A stretch of 64,000 bases of DNA from Cunninghamella blakesleeana (taxonomy: Eukaryota > Mucoromycota > Mucoromycetes > Mucorales > Cunninghamellaceae), in NCBI GenBank assembly GCA_017871115.1, contig JAFCIZ010000005.1, positions 4,953,501 through 5,017,500 of the forward strand, read 5' to 3'. This document shows positions 12,749-24,912 of the stretch, one piece after another. Within the stretch, counting starts at the first letter, position 1. Every line of letters begins with the position of its first letter. The translations under genes and the position numbers were made by a program. A model generated the notes under the pieces. The model saw nothing but the letters and a program-made list of their open reading frames with translations. It was not told the origin of the DNA and searched no databases.

Positions 12749-12749
<1 letters not shown>

Positions 12750-12791
<42 letters not shown>
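12750..12791. repeat. Poly-T tract of 42 nt
   Basis: The longest homopolymer in the window, flanked by AT-rich DNA. Length in the assembly may be affected by sequencing. Confidence 0.95.
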
Positions 12792-12795
<4 letters not shown>

Positions 12796-14051
12796 GATCA
12801 CTATATAGATACATATATGTATGTTCAAAACTTATTCCTTTAATATAATCAATATATTTGAAGATTACTGATTATAGTAAAGAATAGTATATTAATAATA
12901 AAAAAAAAATATATTTATTTGGCAATTCTAATAAACTTTGCTCATGATTATTATAGATCAGATATGTAGTAAAATCATTTAATATATTAGTTTGAAAATA
13001 TATGTATATAGTTATTTAGTAAAGGAAAAGGAAAAGAGTGTATTATTTTATTTTATTAAAAAAAAAAATATATAGTAAAATATGTAGACGATGATTCTAA
13101 TTTTATTTTTATGCTCACTTTTAATCACAACCTATTTTTTTTTTTTTTACAATAATTTAAAAAAATGATCTAGCGAGGATACCCCCTTCTCTTTTTTTAA
13201 AAAATAAAATAAAATAGTATGATGGTTATATTTTCGGTAATGACTATTTTTTAATTATAAAAAAAATGCACCTTTTTGTCAGGTATACATAAAATTTTGT
13301 GCTACTTGTTACTATATATGAAAATGATATCATCGCCAACTATTTTTATAGATTATGCTTTACTATAATTTTTTTATTTATTTATTAAATAGTTGAATAG
13401 TTAAATAGTATTATTTGATTCATTAAATAATAATAATAATTATAATAATTATAATAAGCGTAAGTTTAATTTTTTTTTTTTAATTGGAATGAAAAACGGG
13501 AAACTGAATATCGGAAATTAGTGGATTGGAAACTGTCAAATCACATGTAAGATGTTTCTTTTGTTTAAAAATATATGGTAACCTCGGTTCAGGGCAGCTG
13601 AGAAATAAAAAAATGATAAACATAAAATATATATTTATAATAATAATAATAATAATATATATATATATATATAAATATAAATATAAATATAAATATATAA
13701 ATATATATATACATAGGTTGTATATGTTTAAATGATTATATTGTTATATGTATAATCTATTGATTCATAATAACAATAATAATACACTCTTTTAAATTAA
13801 TAGCAAGGGGTAGCTTTCATTTAAGTTTAAACGATTAAAGTTAATATTCATGACGTTTTTGTGTTTTTAAATAAAAAAAAAAAAAGGTCAACAGTTGCGG
13901 GGATAAAAAATAAAGAGACGTGGAGAAAATAAGGTTTAGTATAATATACTTTATTTGTAAATTATTTTTTTACTATTTAATTCAAATCATTTTATTTTTA
14001 TTTTTCTCACTCTTTCTCTTTCTTTTTTATTTTTATAAACAATTATACACA

Positions 14052-15783
14052 ATGATGAGAATGAATTTAACACCTATTTTTGCAACTTATGGTTCTCCAC
14101 CCACCTCCTCTTATTTAAATGATCAATCTATACCAACTTATATCGCTATTGTGAATAAAAAAGATGGAACCACTATTACAAAATGTTTAAATCCTACTTC
14201 TAAAAGAAGAAGATCCTCATCCTCATCAGCTTATCCTTTAAAAAAACAATTTTCTTCTACCGCCTTTTTTTTACCAAAACTTGGTTTATATAATAAAAAA
14301 AGAAAAAGACAACCAAGTGTCGAATCCAATCATATTAATGAAAAAGGTAAATAATATAAACAAAAAACTATAAAAAAATGATAAGGAGTAAATATATATG
14401 TAATTGTGGGAGTGTGAATTTTTTATTTTCATTTTTAAAATGGAACTAATTTTTTTTTTTCTCTCTCTTTCTTTTTTTTTTTTTTTCCTCTCTCTATATT
14501 TATATTTTATTATAATATGTATAGTTTTATATAATTTACCGGTCGAAATCATACAAACTATTTTATACCACCTTGATTATCAATCTATTCTTACCCTGTC
14601 TTCTACTTGTAAATATGTCCAGCACTTGTGTAAAGATGGCTATATATGGTATACACAATTCCAACATGATTTTCATACACCCAAAACATTATTTTCACCA
14701 AATCAATATTTAACTTTGTACCAAAATCATTATCTATTGACGAATCGGTGGTTGGAAGGAAAAATGAAAACTCAGTATTTACAAGGTCATCAAGGAAGTG
14801 TTTATTGTTTAACGAGATTGAATGCAACTCAATTTATTAGTGGTAGTCGTGATCGAACCCTTCGTGTATGGCAAATGAAACAAGAGCAAGAACAGGAGCA
14901 ACATGATAATACCAAACCAATCATTACTAAAAAAACGATACATCAAGGTAGCATTCTATGTTTAAAAGTATCATCCAACCTCATGATTACTGGGTCATCT
15001 GATGCAACCTGTGCTCTTTGGGATACAAGAACTTTGACTTTACTAACTACTTTTAAAGAGCATCATCACGGTGTATTGGATGTTTGCTTTTTATCATCAT
15101 CACCATTAAATGATTTTGAAAATGAACAAGACAACGATATAGTTTATTTTGCAAGTGCTTCAAGAGATCATACTATTTGCATTTGGACGTATCATCGTAA
15201 GACCCAGCAAGGAAAATTAAAACATCGTTTACTTGGTCATGTAGGGCCTGTGAATGCTTTGGATAAATTTGATCAAGATCATGTATTATCAGCTTCAGCC
15301 GATGGGACTTTAAAATTATGGAATATTCATTCTGGTGTATGTATTCAAACTTATTCATCAACACATTCTACTTTATTAAATAATAATAATACCCAACAAC
15401 AGCAACCGGAATCAGTAAATGGGTTAGCTTGTTTAAAATATGATAAAACAAATCAAATGATTTATGGTGGAGGTCAAGATGGAAAATTAAGAATATGGAA
15501 AAAAGATTCAAAAAATTGTATAGCAACCTTATCAGGTCATCAAGGATTGATTCGTACAATGGATTTAATGAAAGGTGGAAAAATTCTCGTTACTGGAAGC
15601 TATGATAAATCCATTCGTGTCTGGGATATTCAAAAACAACAATGTTTACTTAGTATTCAAAGTGGTCATTCAAGCTGGATCTTTAATTTAATGGTCACAA
15701 GGTCAAAAATCATTAGTGCTGGTCAAGATCACCAAATTATGATGTTGGATTTTGCCCATGAACTTGGTTTGATTGATGATTAG
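14052..15783 (+). CDS. F-box/WD40 repeat protein (putative SCF substrate receptor)
   Basis: Two exons, 14052-14346 and 14525-15783, give 517 residues. Residues 1-98 are Ser/Lys/Arg-rich. An F-box starts near residue 103 (LPVEIIQTILYHLDYQS, then LSSTCKYVQHLC). From about residue 181 to the end there are seven WD40 repeats, with blades beginning GHQGSVYCL, IHQGSILCL, EHHHGVLDV, GHVGPVNAL, SVNGLACLK, GHQGLIRTM and GHSSWIFNL, and most ending in W-D/N-like dipeptides. This Cdc4/Met30/FBXW architecture recruits substrates to an SCF ubiquitin ligase through Skp1 binding to the F-box. The orthologue within the family cannot be decided here. The start is the first ATG after a T-rich leader; the junction splits a Val codon. 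Confidence 0.9.
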
Positions 15784-17007
15784 AAAATTTACTATTTAAT
15801 ATTTCAATTATATACCCTTCTACTGTCTATTTTATTTATTTAATAAATCAATTTATAATATATATTACTTTAAAATGAAAAATGAATAGAGAGAGAGAGA
15901 GAAAGTAAGTGTATGTATGTGGATATAGGGATTTTGGATAAAATAAGTAAAATGGGTCACAAAAAAAAAGGATTTTTGGAGACTATAAAAGGATATTCAA
16001 ACATTGTGATTTTTTTTTTTTTTCTGTTATTCATTCTTACCCATCATATATCGGATATGTCTTTATATACATATTATTTGTTCATCTTCTGTTTATTTAA
16101 TTGTTATTGTGTTAAATAATAAAATCAATATATAGCAAAGAGTAATATGAAGTACAGTGGCGAATATAAAAAAATTGAGCAGTATTATTTAAATTTTTTT
16201 TTTCAAACGAATTATATTATTTATACTAAAGACTTCTTCTTTTATGCTAAATATTATTTTTTTTTTATTCTAGTAAAATATATAAACATGATTCATGATA
16301 TAAAAATCTATTTTTATTTTCGAATTATTAAAATAGGTTTATTCGGCCATATAATTATTAGTAAATTGTATCTTGAGATGTTTTTTTTAGAAATATCTTT
16401 TTTATATTAAAATAATATTTTTTTTTATATAGTGAAGCCAATTCAAACATTCATTTTGCTTAAATTAATAAAATAAAGTAATACATTATCCCCGGTTGAT
16501 CTTGTTATGGTTTCTAAAAGTAATCCTTTATTTTGTTTTATTTAGTATGCTATTGTTTTTTTATTCGTAGATGCTCTTTAAAATCTTGATTGATCACAAA
16601 AAAAAAAAAATGAAATAAAGAAAATGAAAGTAGGATAACTTTACCATATTTATTTTATTGATGTTTTTCTTGTTTTTGCAAATGTAAAATATCAACTAAA
16701 CCTTATTTTTCCATTTGTTTCCACCCGTTTTTTTATTGCTTGTTATAAAACCAGCATTGAAAAAAATGTTACACTAACTCTAGGGTAAATAAACACCCAT
16801 TCTATTCATGCTTACATTTTATTTTTATTTTTTGATCAAATTAAATTTATATATATTTTATACAAGATATATTTTTTATTATATAATGTTATAATGTTTT
16901 TTTTTGCTAAAAAAAAAATGAAATAAAATGAAATAAAAAGGAATCAAAAAAAATGTACACATATGAATATATTGCTATATTATCAATAAACAATTAATTA
17001 TTTTTTT
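15784..17007. other. Intergenic between converging genes
   Basis: About 1.2 kb of AT-rich DNA holding the 3' ends of the F-box/WD40 gene and the thiolase gene. Open frames at 15913-16410 are Phe/Ile/Tyr-rich low-complexity sequence. Nothing recognisable. Confidence 0.5.
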
Positions 17008-18709
17008 TTATTCGCTTTCCCAAAGTGCAGCCATACCCTATTAAAGAAAAGGAACAAAACAAAATAAAATAAAAAAAAATAGCCATTAATATCTTTTCAT
17101 ATGATTTTCATTTTATTTTATTTTTCTAATCACTTACCATGCCTGAACCAATACACATAGAAGTAACACCAAGTCTTTTTCCTTCACGTTTTAAGATGGG
17201 GAATAAAGTAGCAACTTGGCGAGCACCAGTGCATCCAAGAGGATGACCAAGAGCAATGGCACCACCGTTCTTGTTAACCTTAGTAGCATCTAAACCAAGG
17301 ACACGAACGGTATAAAGAGCTTGAGAAGCAAAAGCTTCATTGATTTCATAAATATCAATATCTTCTAATTTTAATCCAGCGCGATCAACGACAACGGGAA
17401 TAGCATATGCAGGTCTAAAAAAAATAAAAATAAAATGATGATAATATATATTTTAGTCATATTATTTCCATTTTAATATATAAATTTATTCTATTTTCCA
17501 TTTTTTTTTTATAATTTTACCCAACACCCATAATTTTAGGAGGAACACCAACAGCAGCAGCAGTAACATATTTACCAAGAATAGGTAAACCTAATTTTTG
17601 GGCAACTTTACGTTTCATTAAAAGGACGGCAGCAGCACCATCAGAGATTTGAGAAGCATTACCAGCGGTAGTAGAACCATCAGCAGTGAAAGCAGGTTTT
17701 AATTTACCTAAACTTTCAACACTAGAGTTAGCACGAATACCTTCATCTTGATCAATAACGACTTCTTTAGCATTTTCGCCATTTTTATCTAATACAGTAA
17801 CCTTTAAAGGAACAATTTCTTCTTTGAAATAACCAGCGGCTTGGGCAGCAGCAGCCTTTTTATGTGATTCTACAGAGAAAGCATCTTGATCTTGACGGGA
17901 TATATTATATTCTTTAGCAACAGCTTCTGAAGTAAGACTATATATATATGTATATGTATTAGTATAACATCCTCTTCTCTATCCGCATCCCTCTCTCACT
18001 TTTTATTATTATTATTATTTATTCATTTATCTATATATAGCTATTTATTTATATATTTTTAACGTACCCCATAGGAATTTTACAATCGGCAGCTGGTTGG
18101 TTTTCCTTTGCAATTTTTTCAGAAACCTTGACATCACGAGAGAAGTAATCTGAAGTCATGGATTCTACACCAGCACCAATACCTACATCGATCAAACCAG
18201 CTTGAATAGCAGAAGCAATTTGAACACAAGCTTGTAAACCAGAAGAACATTGGCGATTACAGGTACTAACAGAGGTGGATTCTGGGAAACCAGCATGTAA
18301 AGCAGCCATACGAGCAGGAGTAGCTAAACCACCTTTAGCAGCAACGTTACCAACAACAATATCTTGAACTAAAGAAGGATCAATACCAGTACGTGTAATA
18401 GTAGCTTTTAAAACACCAGATAATAATTCTTTATAGAATAGATAAAATATATAATTATAAATAGTTTTAGTAAATAAATAAATGAAAACATAGTAGATAA
18501 CATTCCTTCTATTACTATCATGTATTATCATTTATATTTCCCAACTTACCATCAGCTAAAGTGTCCTTGAATCCACCTTTACGACCTTTAGCCATAGCAG
18601 TACGAACAGCAGATACAACAACGACATCTTCAGGTGATTTTACACCAACTTTAGTAACTTGTTCATTTTGAAGAGAAGGTAAACGAATAGGACAAGGTAA
18701 AGAGACCAT
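17008..18709 (-). CDS. 3-ketoacyl-CoA thiolase (acetyl-CoA C-acyltransferase)
   Basis: Five exons (18550-18709, 18068-18428, 17521-17937, 17138-17414, 17008-17037) join to 414 residues, the usual thiolase length. It performs the last step of beta-oxidation, cleaving 3-ketoacyl-CoA to acetyl-CoA. Motifs: VVVVSAVRTAMAKGRKGGFKD at the start of the fold, the nucleophilic Cys in NRQCSSGLQA (about residue 114), NEAFASQAL, GGAIALGHPLGCTGARQ and the C-terminal catalytic segment MCIGSGMGMAALW. Similarity is closest to the peroxisomal Pot1/Fox3/ACAA1 group. The N-terminus (PIRLPSLQNEQV) resembles but does not match the PTS2 nonapeptide, and the C-terminus ends ESE rather than a PTS1. The last coding exon is only 30 nt. 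Confidence 0.95.
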
Positions 18710-19311
18710 TTTATATATGTATGTATTTTATAATTGTATTTTTTTAAAAAAAAAATGAAAAGAAGAAGAAAAAAAATGGAGGGTGGAAAAAAAAATTTAA
18801 AATTTAAATTCCCTTTTTTTTTCTTTTGAATTTATTATGACTAAAGTAAAAATGGTTTTCCCCCGCTTTTTTTTTTTTATGCTAATCAGTTTTTTAGCTG
18901 GGAATTAACCAAACTTTAATTATTCTATATTATATAATATTATAAAAAATAGGATTTCTTCATTTTTGACATATAAAAACATAAAAAAATTATAAACATT
19001 TATCTAAAAAATGAATGATTTATTTTTATCTTTATTTATAATATATCTTTATTTAATAAAAAATAGGTGATGGATGGTGTTGTATAAAAAAGGAAAAAGG
19101 ATAATAATGTTTTTACAAAATAAGTGAATATCTTATTTTTTTTTTTACTTTTCTTTTTAAATATGTATATGTATTTTAATTAAAAAAATATAAAAAAATA
19201 ACAATTAAAAATAAAACAAAACAAAAGATCATAATAAAAAATTATATATAAAAATAATAAAAAAAATGTTTATAAATGATAATAATAACGATGATTACGG
19301 ATACTTACAAT
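18710..19311. other. Thiolase promoter and Hsp110 3' flank
   Basis: About 600 bp of AT-rich DNA between two same-strand genes, with poly-A/T runs only. The Hsp110 stop at 19312-19314 lies just upstream (on the minus strand) of a GTAAGT-like sequence, so a 3'UTR intron is possible. Confidence 0.4.
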
Positions 19312-22134
19312 CTAATCAATATCCATTTCATCCTTCTTTTCTTCTTGCTTTTCTTCATCCTTCTTTTCATCAGATTCAGCCATAGGGGAATCAGTAGATG
19401 TTTCTTCAGGTTTAGGAATAGGCTTAGGTTTATTTAAGATGGGTGTAGCGAAAGCATAAAGAGCATCTTCTTCTTTAGTAATATCACGAACATATAACAA
19501 AGGAGTTTCATGTTTAGGTAATTTATCTTGCTTAGCCAATTGTTCATCTAACCAACGACCAGCACGTTCAGCACGTTCAACAATATCTTGTTTGTCGGTA
19601 GCAGCAATGTGAGAATATTTATCATCACCGCTCATGGCTTGTTTAGTTAATTGTTGGATAGCATCACGGAGAGAAGCAGCAGCACGAGGGCGACCTTCAG
19701 CTTCACGGAAACGTTCTACAACAGGGTTACCAATGACTTTAAGACCATCTAATTTTTCAACATAAACAGATTTAGGTTGATCATCACCTTCATCATAAAT
19801 CCAATCTACAACTTGATTCAAATCTTCAGCAAATTTATCTTTAAGAGAAGGATCAATGTATTCAGAATAAGGACCCATGACCTTATCACGCATATCATAA
19901 CCATATTCTTCAAGGGAGTTCTTGGCAGCTTCGGTAGCGATAATAAGTTTATCAGTAGCACTCATTTGGCTTTCCTTTTCAGTATAAGTGTTGATAAGGT
20001 TGGAAGGAATGTTGATGTTACCAGAGACAATAGGAAGATCAGCGGTCTTGACAGTCTTTTTGGTCTTTTTAATTTCTTTTTCGCCATCTTTATTGGTTAC
20101 TTCTTCTTCTACTAATTTTTCTTCTACAGTATAAGCACTTTCAACAGATAAAATACCATGGATATTAAGTCTGACCTTTACTTTAACTTCGGCAGGTTTA
20201 CCATCTTCAGTGGGTTTAACATCTTTAATAGTGAATTGACCTAACCAAGGGTTGGTACCACGAGGTAAACGTTCGGGTTCAGCATAAGAGGCTTCCAAAA
20301 CGAAAGGTGCGCTGCGATTGAAAGTTAATAATTTAGTGGAGGGAATGTTATTGTTACTATCAAAGACAACGATTTCAGTTTCATCTTCTTCTTTATCTTC
20401 AGGAGCCTTTTCCCATTTGAATTTGATAGGATAACCGCAGACATCAGAGACACGGAAATCACGTACCTTGAAAACAGGAGATAACATGGCACATTGAAGA
20501 GCAGCACCACGAGCAACAGCTTCATCTTGGTTAAGAGTAGTAGAAATGGTCTTACCAAAGAAGTTGGAAATAGTGGTCTTGATAGCAGGGATACGACTAG
20601 AACCACCAACAAGTTCAACAGCATCAATTTCTTCAACAGTTAAACCAGCTCTTTCAACAGCTTTACGTAAAGTATCTTCAGTACGGGTGAATAAATGAGC
20701 AGCCCATTCTTCAAAGTCGGTACGGTTAACAATAGTTTGTACATCACGATCGTTCATGATGGATTCAATATTGACAGGAGCTTGAGGATTAGCAGATAAT
20801 ACTTTCTTACAACGTTCAGCAGCAACCATAAGACGGATCAAAGCCTTTTGGTTGGTATAGACATCAATCTTGAATTTTTCTTTGAATTCAGCAGCAAGAT
20901 GTTCGACAATAACTTGATCAAAGTTACGACCACCAAAGTGTTGATCATAGGCAGAACCGCGAACGGTTAAATGACCTTTGACAAAGGAAACAATGGAGAC
21001 GGAATAACCAGAATGACCTACATCTACGAAAGCAACATTACGAGGCTTATCTTCAGGTAAGTCAGTCTTTGTAATACCATAACCAAGAGCAGCAGCAGTT
21101 AAATCATTGACTAAACGTAAACAGTTTAATCCAGCAATTTCAGCAGCAGTAAGGATGGCGCGACGTTGAGATTCAGTAAACCAACCAGGGACAGTGATGA
21201 CACAGTCAGAGACGGGAGAAGTAATTTCATTAGCAGTAATGTCCTTAAGTTTATTCAAGTACATGGCAATCAATTGGACGTTAGAGAAAGTTTGAGTTTC
21301 ACCAAGATAGTTTACCTAAAAAAGAAAAGTATACATACATATTAATACATCAATATATATAAAAAGTTTATATGATGATAACCTAATGTTATTTTACCTT
21401 AACACCAACTTGACCATCAACATCAGCTAATTCAGCAGCAATGAATTGTTTTTCATGTTCTTGAATTTCAGGATCAGCAAGAGTACGACCAGCAAGACGT
21501 TTTAAACTACCAACGGTGTTTTTAAAGTTACTGATTTCTTGAGTTTTAGCGGCTTCACCAAGGAAACGTTGCTTGGGGCCAAAAGAAACAAGAGAACTAT
21601 AAATATAGTAAACAAATATATAAATAATGGTTCATTTTTTATCACAATATTACTATTTTTATTTTTAACACTATTTTCTTTAAATTCGATTTTCTATTTT
21701 CATTTCTATTACTACTATCACCAATACCTTCACCACCTTCTTTTTTCCTTTCCTTTCTCTCTTTCCCTCTCTTATTATTATTTTTATATTTTTTTCTTTT
21801 TCTTTTTCGGATTTACTTTTATTCTTTTTTAAAAACCTTTTATATATTTTTAATAAAATAATCATCTCTATATTTATTTTCATAACACTTACGGAGTGGC
21901 ACGGTTGGATACTTCGTTGCAAATAACGTCGATACCACGGTTTCTAGCAACAGCAATGACAGATTGAAGATTACCTAAATCAAAACCCTGTCATAAAAAA
22001 AAATACAATACAATAAAAAAAAGACAAAGAAAAAAAAATACTGAATGAGTTATATTGGTTTGAAAATAATATTATGTTGTATGTAATAGATGATGTTTAA
22101 TAAATATCAATTGATGTATTACCACTACAGACAT
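19312..22134 (-). CDS. Hsp110-family chaperone (Sse1-like)
   Basis: Four exons (22123-22134, 21893-21987, 21398-21596, 19312-21315) join to 769 residues, beginning [20 protein letters not shown] and continuing [16 protein letters not shown], near-identical in pattern to Sse1. Hsp110 proteins are cytosolic nucleotide-exchange factors for Hsp70 and hold unfolded clients. The Hsp70-like ATPase domain fills about residues 1-385 ([50 protein letters not shown]). A beta domain with an acidic loop and a long helical C-terminus follow, ending in a Glu/Lys-rich tail (KKDEMDID). The first coding exon is only 12 nt (MSVV), a split that recovers the conserved N-terminus missing from the long frame. A heat-shock element lies upstream at 22308-22320. 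Confidence 0.95.
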
Positions 22135-22307
22135 GTTTTATATATGTTTTTTTTTTTTTTACTGAAAAAAAAAAGAGTAGAAAGAGAAAGAGAAAATGAT
22201 AAGGCTAGCTTTTTTTTATTTTATGAAAAAAAAAAAAAAAAATGGTTTATAGATTTTTAAAAATCCGCCCGCTAGTAAGAATTTTGGTGACTCGTATTAA
22301 GAATTAA

Positions 22308-22320
22308 GAACATTCTGGAG
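22308..22320 (-). promoter_or_regulatory. Heat-shock element upstream of Hsp110 gene
   Basis: Three alternating 5-bp units read GAA-NN-TTC-NN-GAG on the plus strand, fitting the HSF consensus with one mismatch in the last unit. It lies about 175 bp upstream of the Hsp110 start at 22134. Position and gene identity fit Hsf1 control; binding itself is inference. Confidence 0.55.
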
Positions 22321-23329
22321 GCATCGCCAAACAGTTTAAAAAAGCCACTTTGGTTGGTTAATATAAATAACAGCTTTAAAGGTATATTTTAAAAAATAAA
22401 TATATATTTTATGTATAATTATATATACATATATATATAAACTTTTTTTTTCAATCCGAATAAAGTCTTTTTTTATTCATCAAAGAATACTCTTAATTTT
22501 TTTAATAAAACCTCATCCTTTTTTTTAGAATACAATCAACAGCTTTTCTACAATTTGATGATATATATTTATAGTACGTATCTCGATTTAAAAAAAAAAA
22601 TATTTATATATGCCAACTGAGTTTGTATTACATTATTTCGGTAAGTTACACCACCTAATGACCAACCTTACTATAATGATTTCTTTAAAACCAAAATTTC
22701 TCATTCCATATCATTTCTATATGATTATAATTCTTAACAGTAATCATAAAATCAATAATTAACACACTTTTTAATTGGTTTTATTTTATATTAAGTAACT
22801 AAAGAAAAAAAAGTGATAAATATATTATATCGCAGTGCCATTTACTTTTTTTGAAATGCCCAAATTTAGCCATTCGTTTTTTATTTATTGAACCACATCA
22901 AGTATCATAAAATAATGATTATAGTAAATAAAATAAAGCATTTTTAATATATGTGTATATTATTGGACTTTTGGTTAATAAAAAAACGATGTTTTTATTT
23001 CTTTTTATTCCATATCTATACCTATATTTATTTGATATAGATATTAATGTATATATAATAATAGTTATTAGAATATAAAATTAAAGTGACTTATTCTTAA
23101 GAAAATAAAAAAAAAAGAATTCCTCGGATTAAGTATTAATTTACTATAATAAAATAATAGTCGAAAAAATGAAATTTTAACTATTCAGTGACATAGCTAT
23201 TTTCTACCAGTAAACTAATATGATCATATATAACAACCTGTATAAACTAACATTAGGTTTTAATATTAATTCTTAATATAAGAATCGAGTTTTATGAAAG
23301 GTTATTATACTATATGAGAATTTGGATGA

Positions 23330-23593
23330 TTGAATAATTCAGTAGATATTCACAATCACCATATGAAAATTAGCCTACTTATAGAGAATGATGATATTAA
23401 TAATTTGTTAAAATTGCAATCCAATTGGATCATTTGTTTGAATAATTAAATTTTAATTGAATATGAATTCTTAAATAAACCAGTCAATATACAAGATCAT
23501 TTTATTAAAATTAGTTTACATTTAGAGAGTAATTATACCGATGATATTCTAAAATTTCAAATCAATTGGTTTATTATTTATGGAAGTAAGTAA
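23330..23593 (+). pseudogene. Relic of a repeat-protein gene: two 47-codon tandem units
   Basis: Two stretches exactly 141 bp apart translate in the same frame to related peptides. Unit 1 reads NNSVDIHNHHMKISL, then LIENDDINNLLKLQSNW, and stops at 23447. Unit 2 reads NKPVNIQDHFIKISL, then HLESNYTDDILKFQINW, and stops at 23591. Roughly half of the residues over 39 positions are identical, with no indels and many conservative changes, which indicates past protein-coding selection. A weak third unit (PVN-YDH in another frame) may precede them near 23208. Stops and lack of a flanking long frame suggest a decayed gene. The family is not recognised. Confidence 0.4.
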
Positions 23594-24161
23594 ATTTTCA
23601 ACTTTGAGTGAGATTTTTTAAATATTTTTTTCAATAAATAAATGATTACTTTATGCTCCTGTAACAATTTATTATTTTAATTTATTTTTAATATAAAAAA
23701 AAAAAACAAAGTTAAAAAAATGAATATAGTTATAAATTAAAACAAGTAAAATACACAAATACTTTATTAATCATATATACAATATACAAATGTATATATG
23801 TTTATATCTTTCGAACACAAATCTATTATATGCGAGACCCAAATTAGGAAAAAAGTGAAGCGCGACGGAGGTTCGATGATTTTAATGATTCTTCTTTTAA
23901 AATATTAGTTTATTATTTACTATATAAAAATATATTTATATTTTCAACTAATTTATTGAGTTTTTGTCTTTATATTAATTTTAAAAAACATGAATTGTTG
24001 TATTCAATAAACGATTTTTTTGTATTTAGTTGATAAAGAATTTTCAATTAATATATATATATATATATATATATATCTTGAAAACAAACAAGATCAGAGT
24101 ACAGCCTAAGCTAGATCTAAATAAATAAAGAAAAAAAAATAAAGGAAACAAAAGATAATAA

Positions 24162-24221
<60 letters not shown>
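24162..24221. repeat. (AAT)n microsatellite
   Basis: About twenty near-perfect AAT units, seen directly, in the DNA 3' of the hypothetical gene that ends at 24685. Confidence 0.95.
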
Positions 24222-24222
<1 letters not shown>

Positions 24223-24546
24223 GCGCGTCAAATAAATGGGACTCTACATATTAGATATAAAACAAAATACTAATCATTAAATGATTTTGGAAAAAAAAAA
24301 AAAGATAAATTAAAGCATGAGGATTATTATGGTAAAAGTATAGATAAATGTTTATCAATTACTGGGTTATTAATATTTAATTTTTCCATCAGCATTTATA
24401 TACGCGACAGACACCTAACGACTAACTTTAGAAATATTGATATATTATTTTGCACGAATAAAAAAAAATGATTTTATATACAAACTAAAAAGAATGTTTT
24501 ATTAAATATAATATGAAAATTAAAAAATAATATAAGATTGGTATAT

Positions 24547-24579
<33 letters not shown>

Positions 24580-24611
24580 GTTTTTATATTCATAAATGTA
24601 TTATTATTGTA

Positions 24612-24643
<32 letters not shown>

Positions 24644-24684
24644 CAGTTGATATTTATAATGATAAGGGGTAATATTGGGCAAAA

Positions 24685-24874
24685 TTAATGTGAGCATAAA
24701 CTAGCTATAGATATTGGATTACTAAGTGGAGTAGAAGAGGAAGAGGAAGCCATACTATTTGTTGAAGATGATTTAATAGGTGTGGATACCGAATTAGTTG
24801 CAGGTAAAATATAACTTGGCTTTTTTACTTTTTTAATATGTTGGCATATTAATTCATATGTAGTATCTGTCAAC

Positions 24875-24912
<38 letters not shown>

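Larger units (their letters stand above)
10372..14051. other. Long intergenic region between divergent OPT and F-box/WD40 genes
   Basis: About 3.7 kb, extremely AT-rich. Contents: two CCAAT/ATTGG elements near 10590-10606 upstream of OPT, a coding-like patch at 11966-12300 (see findings), a 36-bp (TA)n run at 12317-12352, a 42-nt poly-T at 12750-12791, and AT/AAT repeats near 13635-13700. Short open frames here are low-complexity Tyr/Ile/Phe runs. No gene is supported. Confidence 0.4.
22135..24684. other. Intergenic with tandem coding-repeat relic and microsatellites
   Basis: About 2.5 kb. From the right end of the Hsp110 promoter it holds AT-rich DNA, a two-unit in-frame 47-codon repeat relic at 23330-23593 (separate entry), a short GC-richer spot near 23830-23880, an AT run near 24050-24075, an (AAT)n array at 24162-24221, and TA runs near 24548-24645. 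Confidence 0.5.

Noticed and set aside
13526..13735. Frame ending in repeated Ile-Tyr-Lys
   Set aside because: It translates AAT and TA microsatellite DNA.
15913..16410. Two plus-strand frames of 68 and 87 codons
   Set aside because: Phe, Ile, Tyr and Lys dominate, as expected from random AT-rich DNA; no motif and no splice context.
20325..20636. Alternate-frame ORF inside the Hsp110 gene
   Set aside because: The main frame encodes conserved Hsp110 sequence throughout.
23830..23880. GC-richer spot with GGTTCGA, considered as a tRNA T-arm
   Set aside because: No matching acceptor stem, anticodon arm or 72-nt cloverleaf could be built around it.
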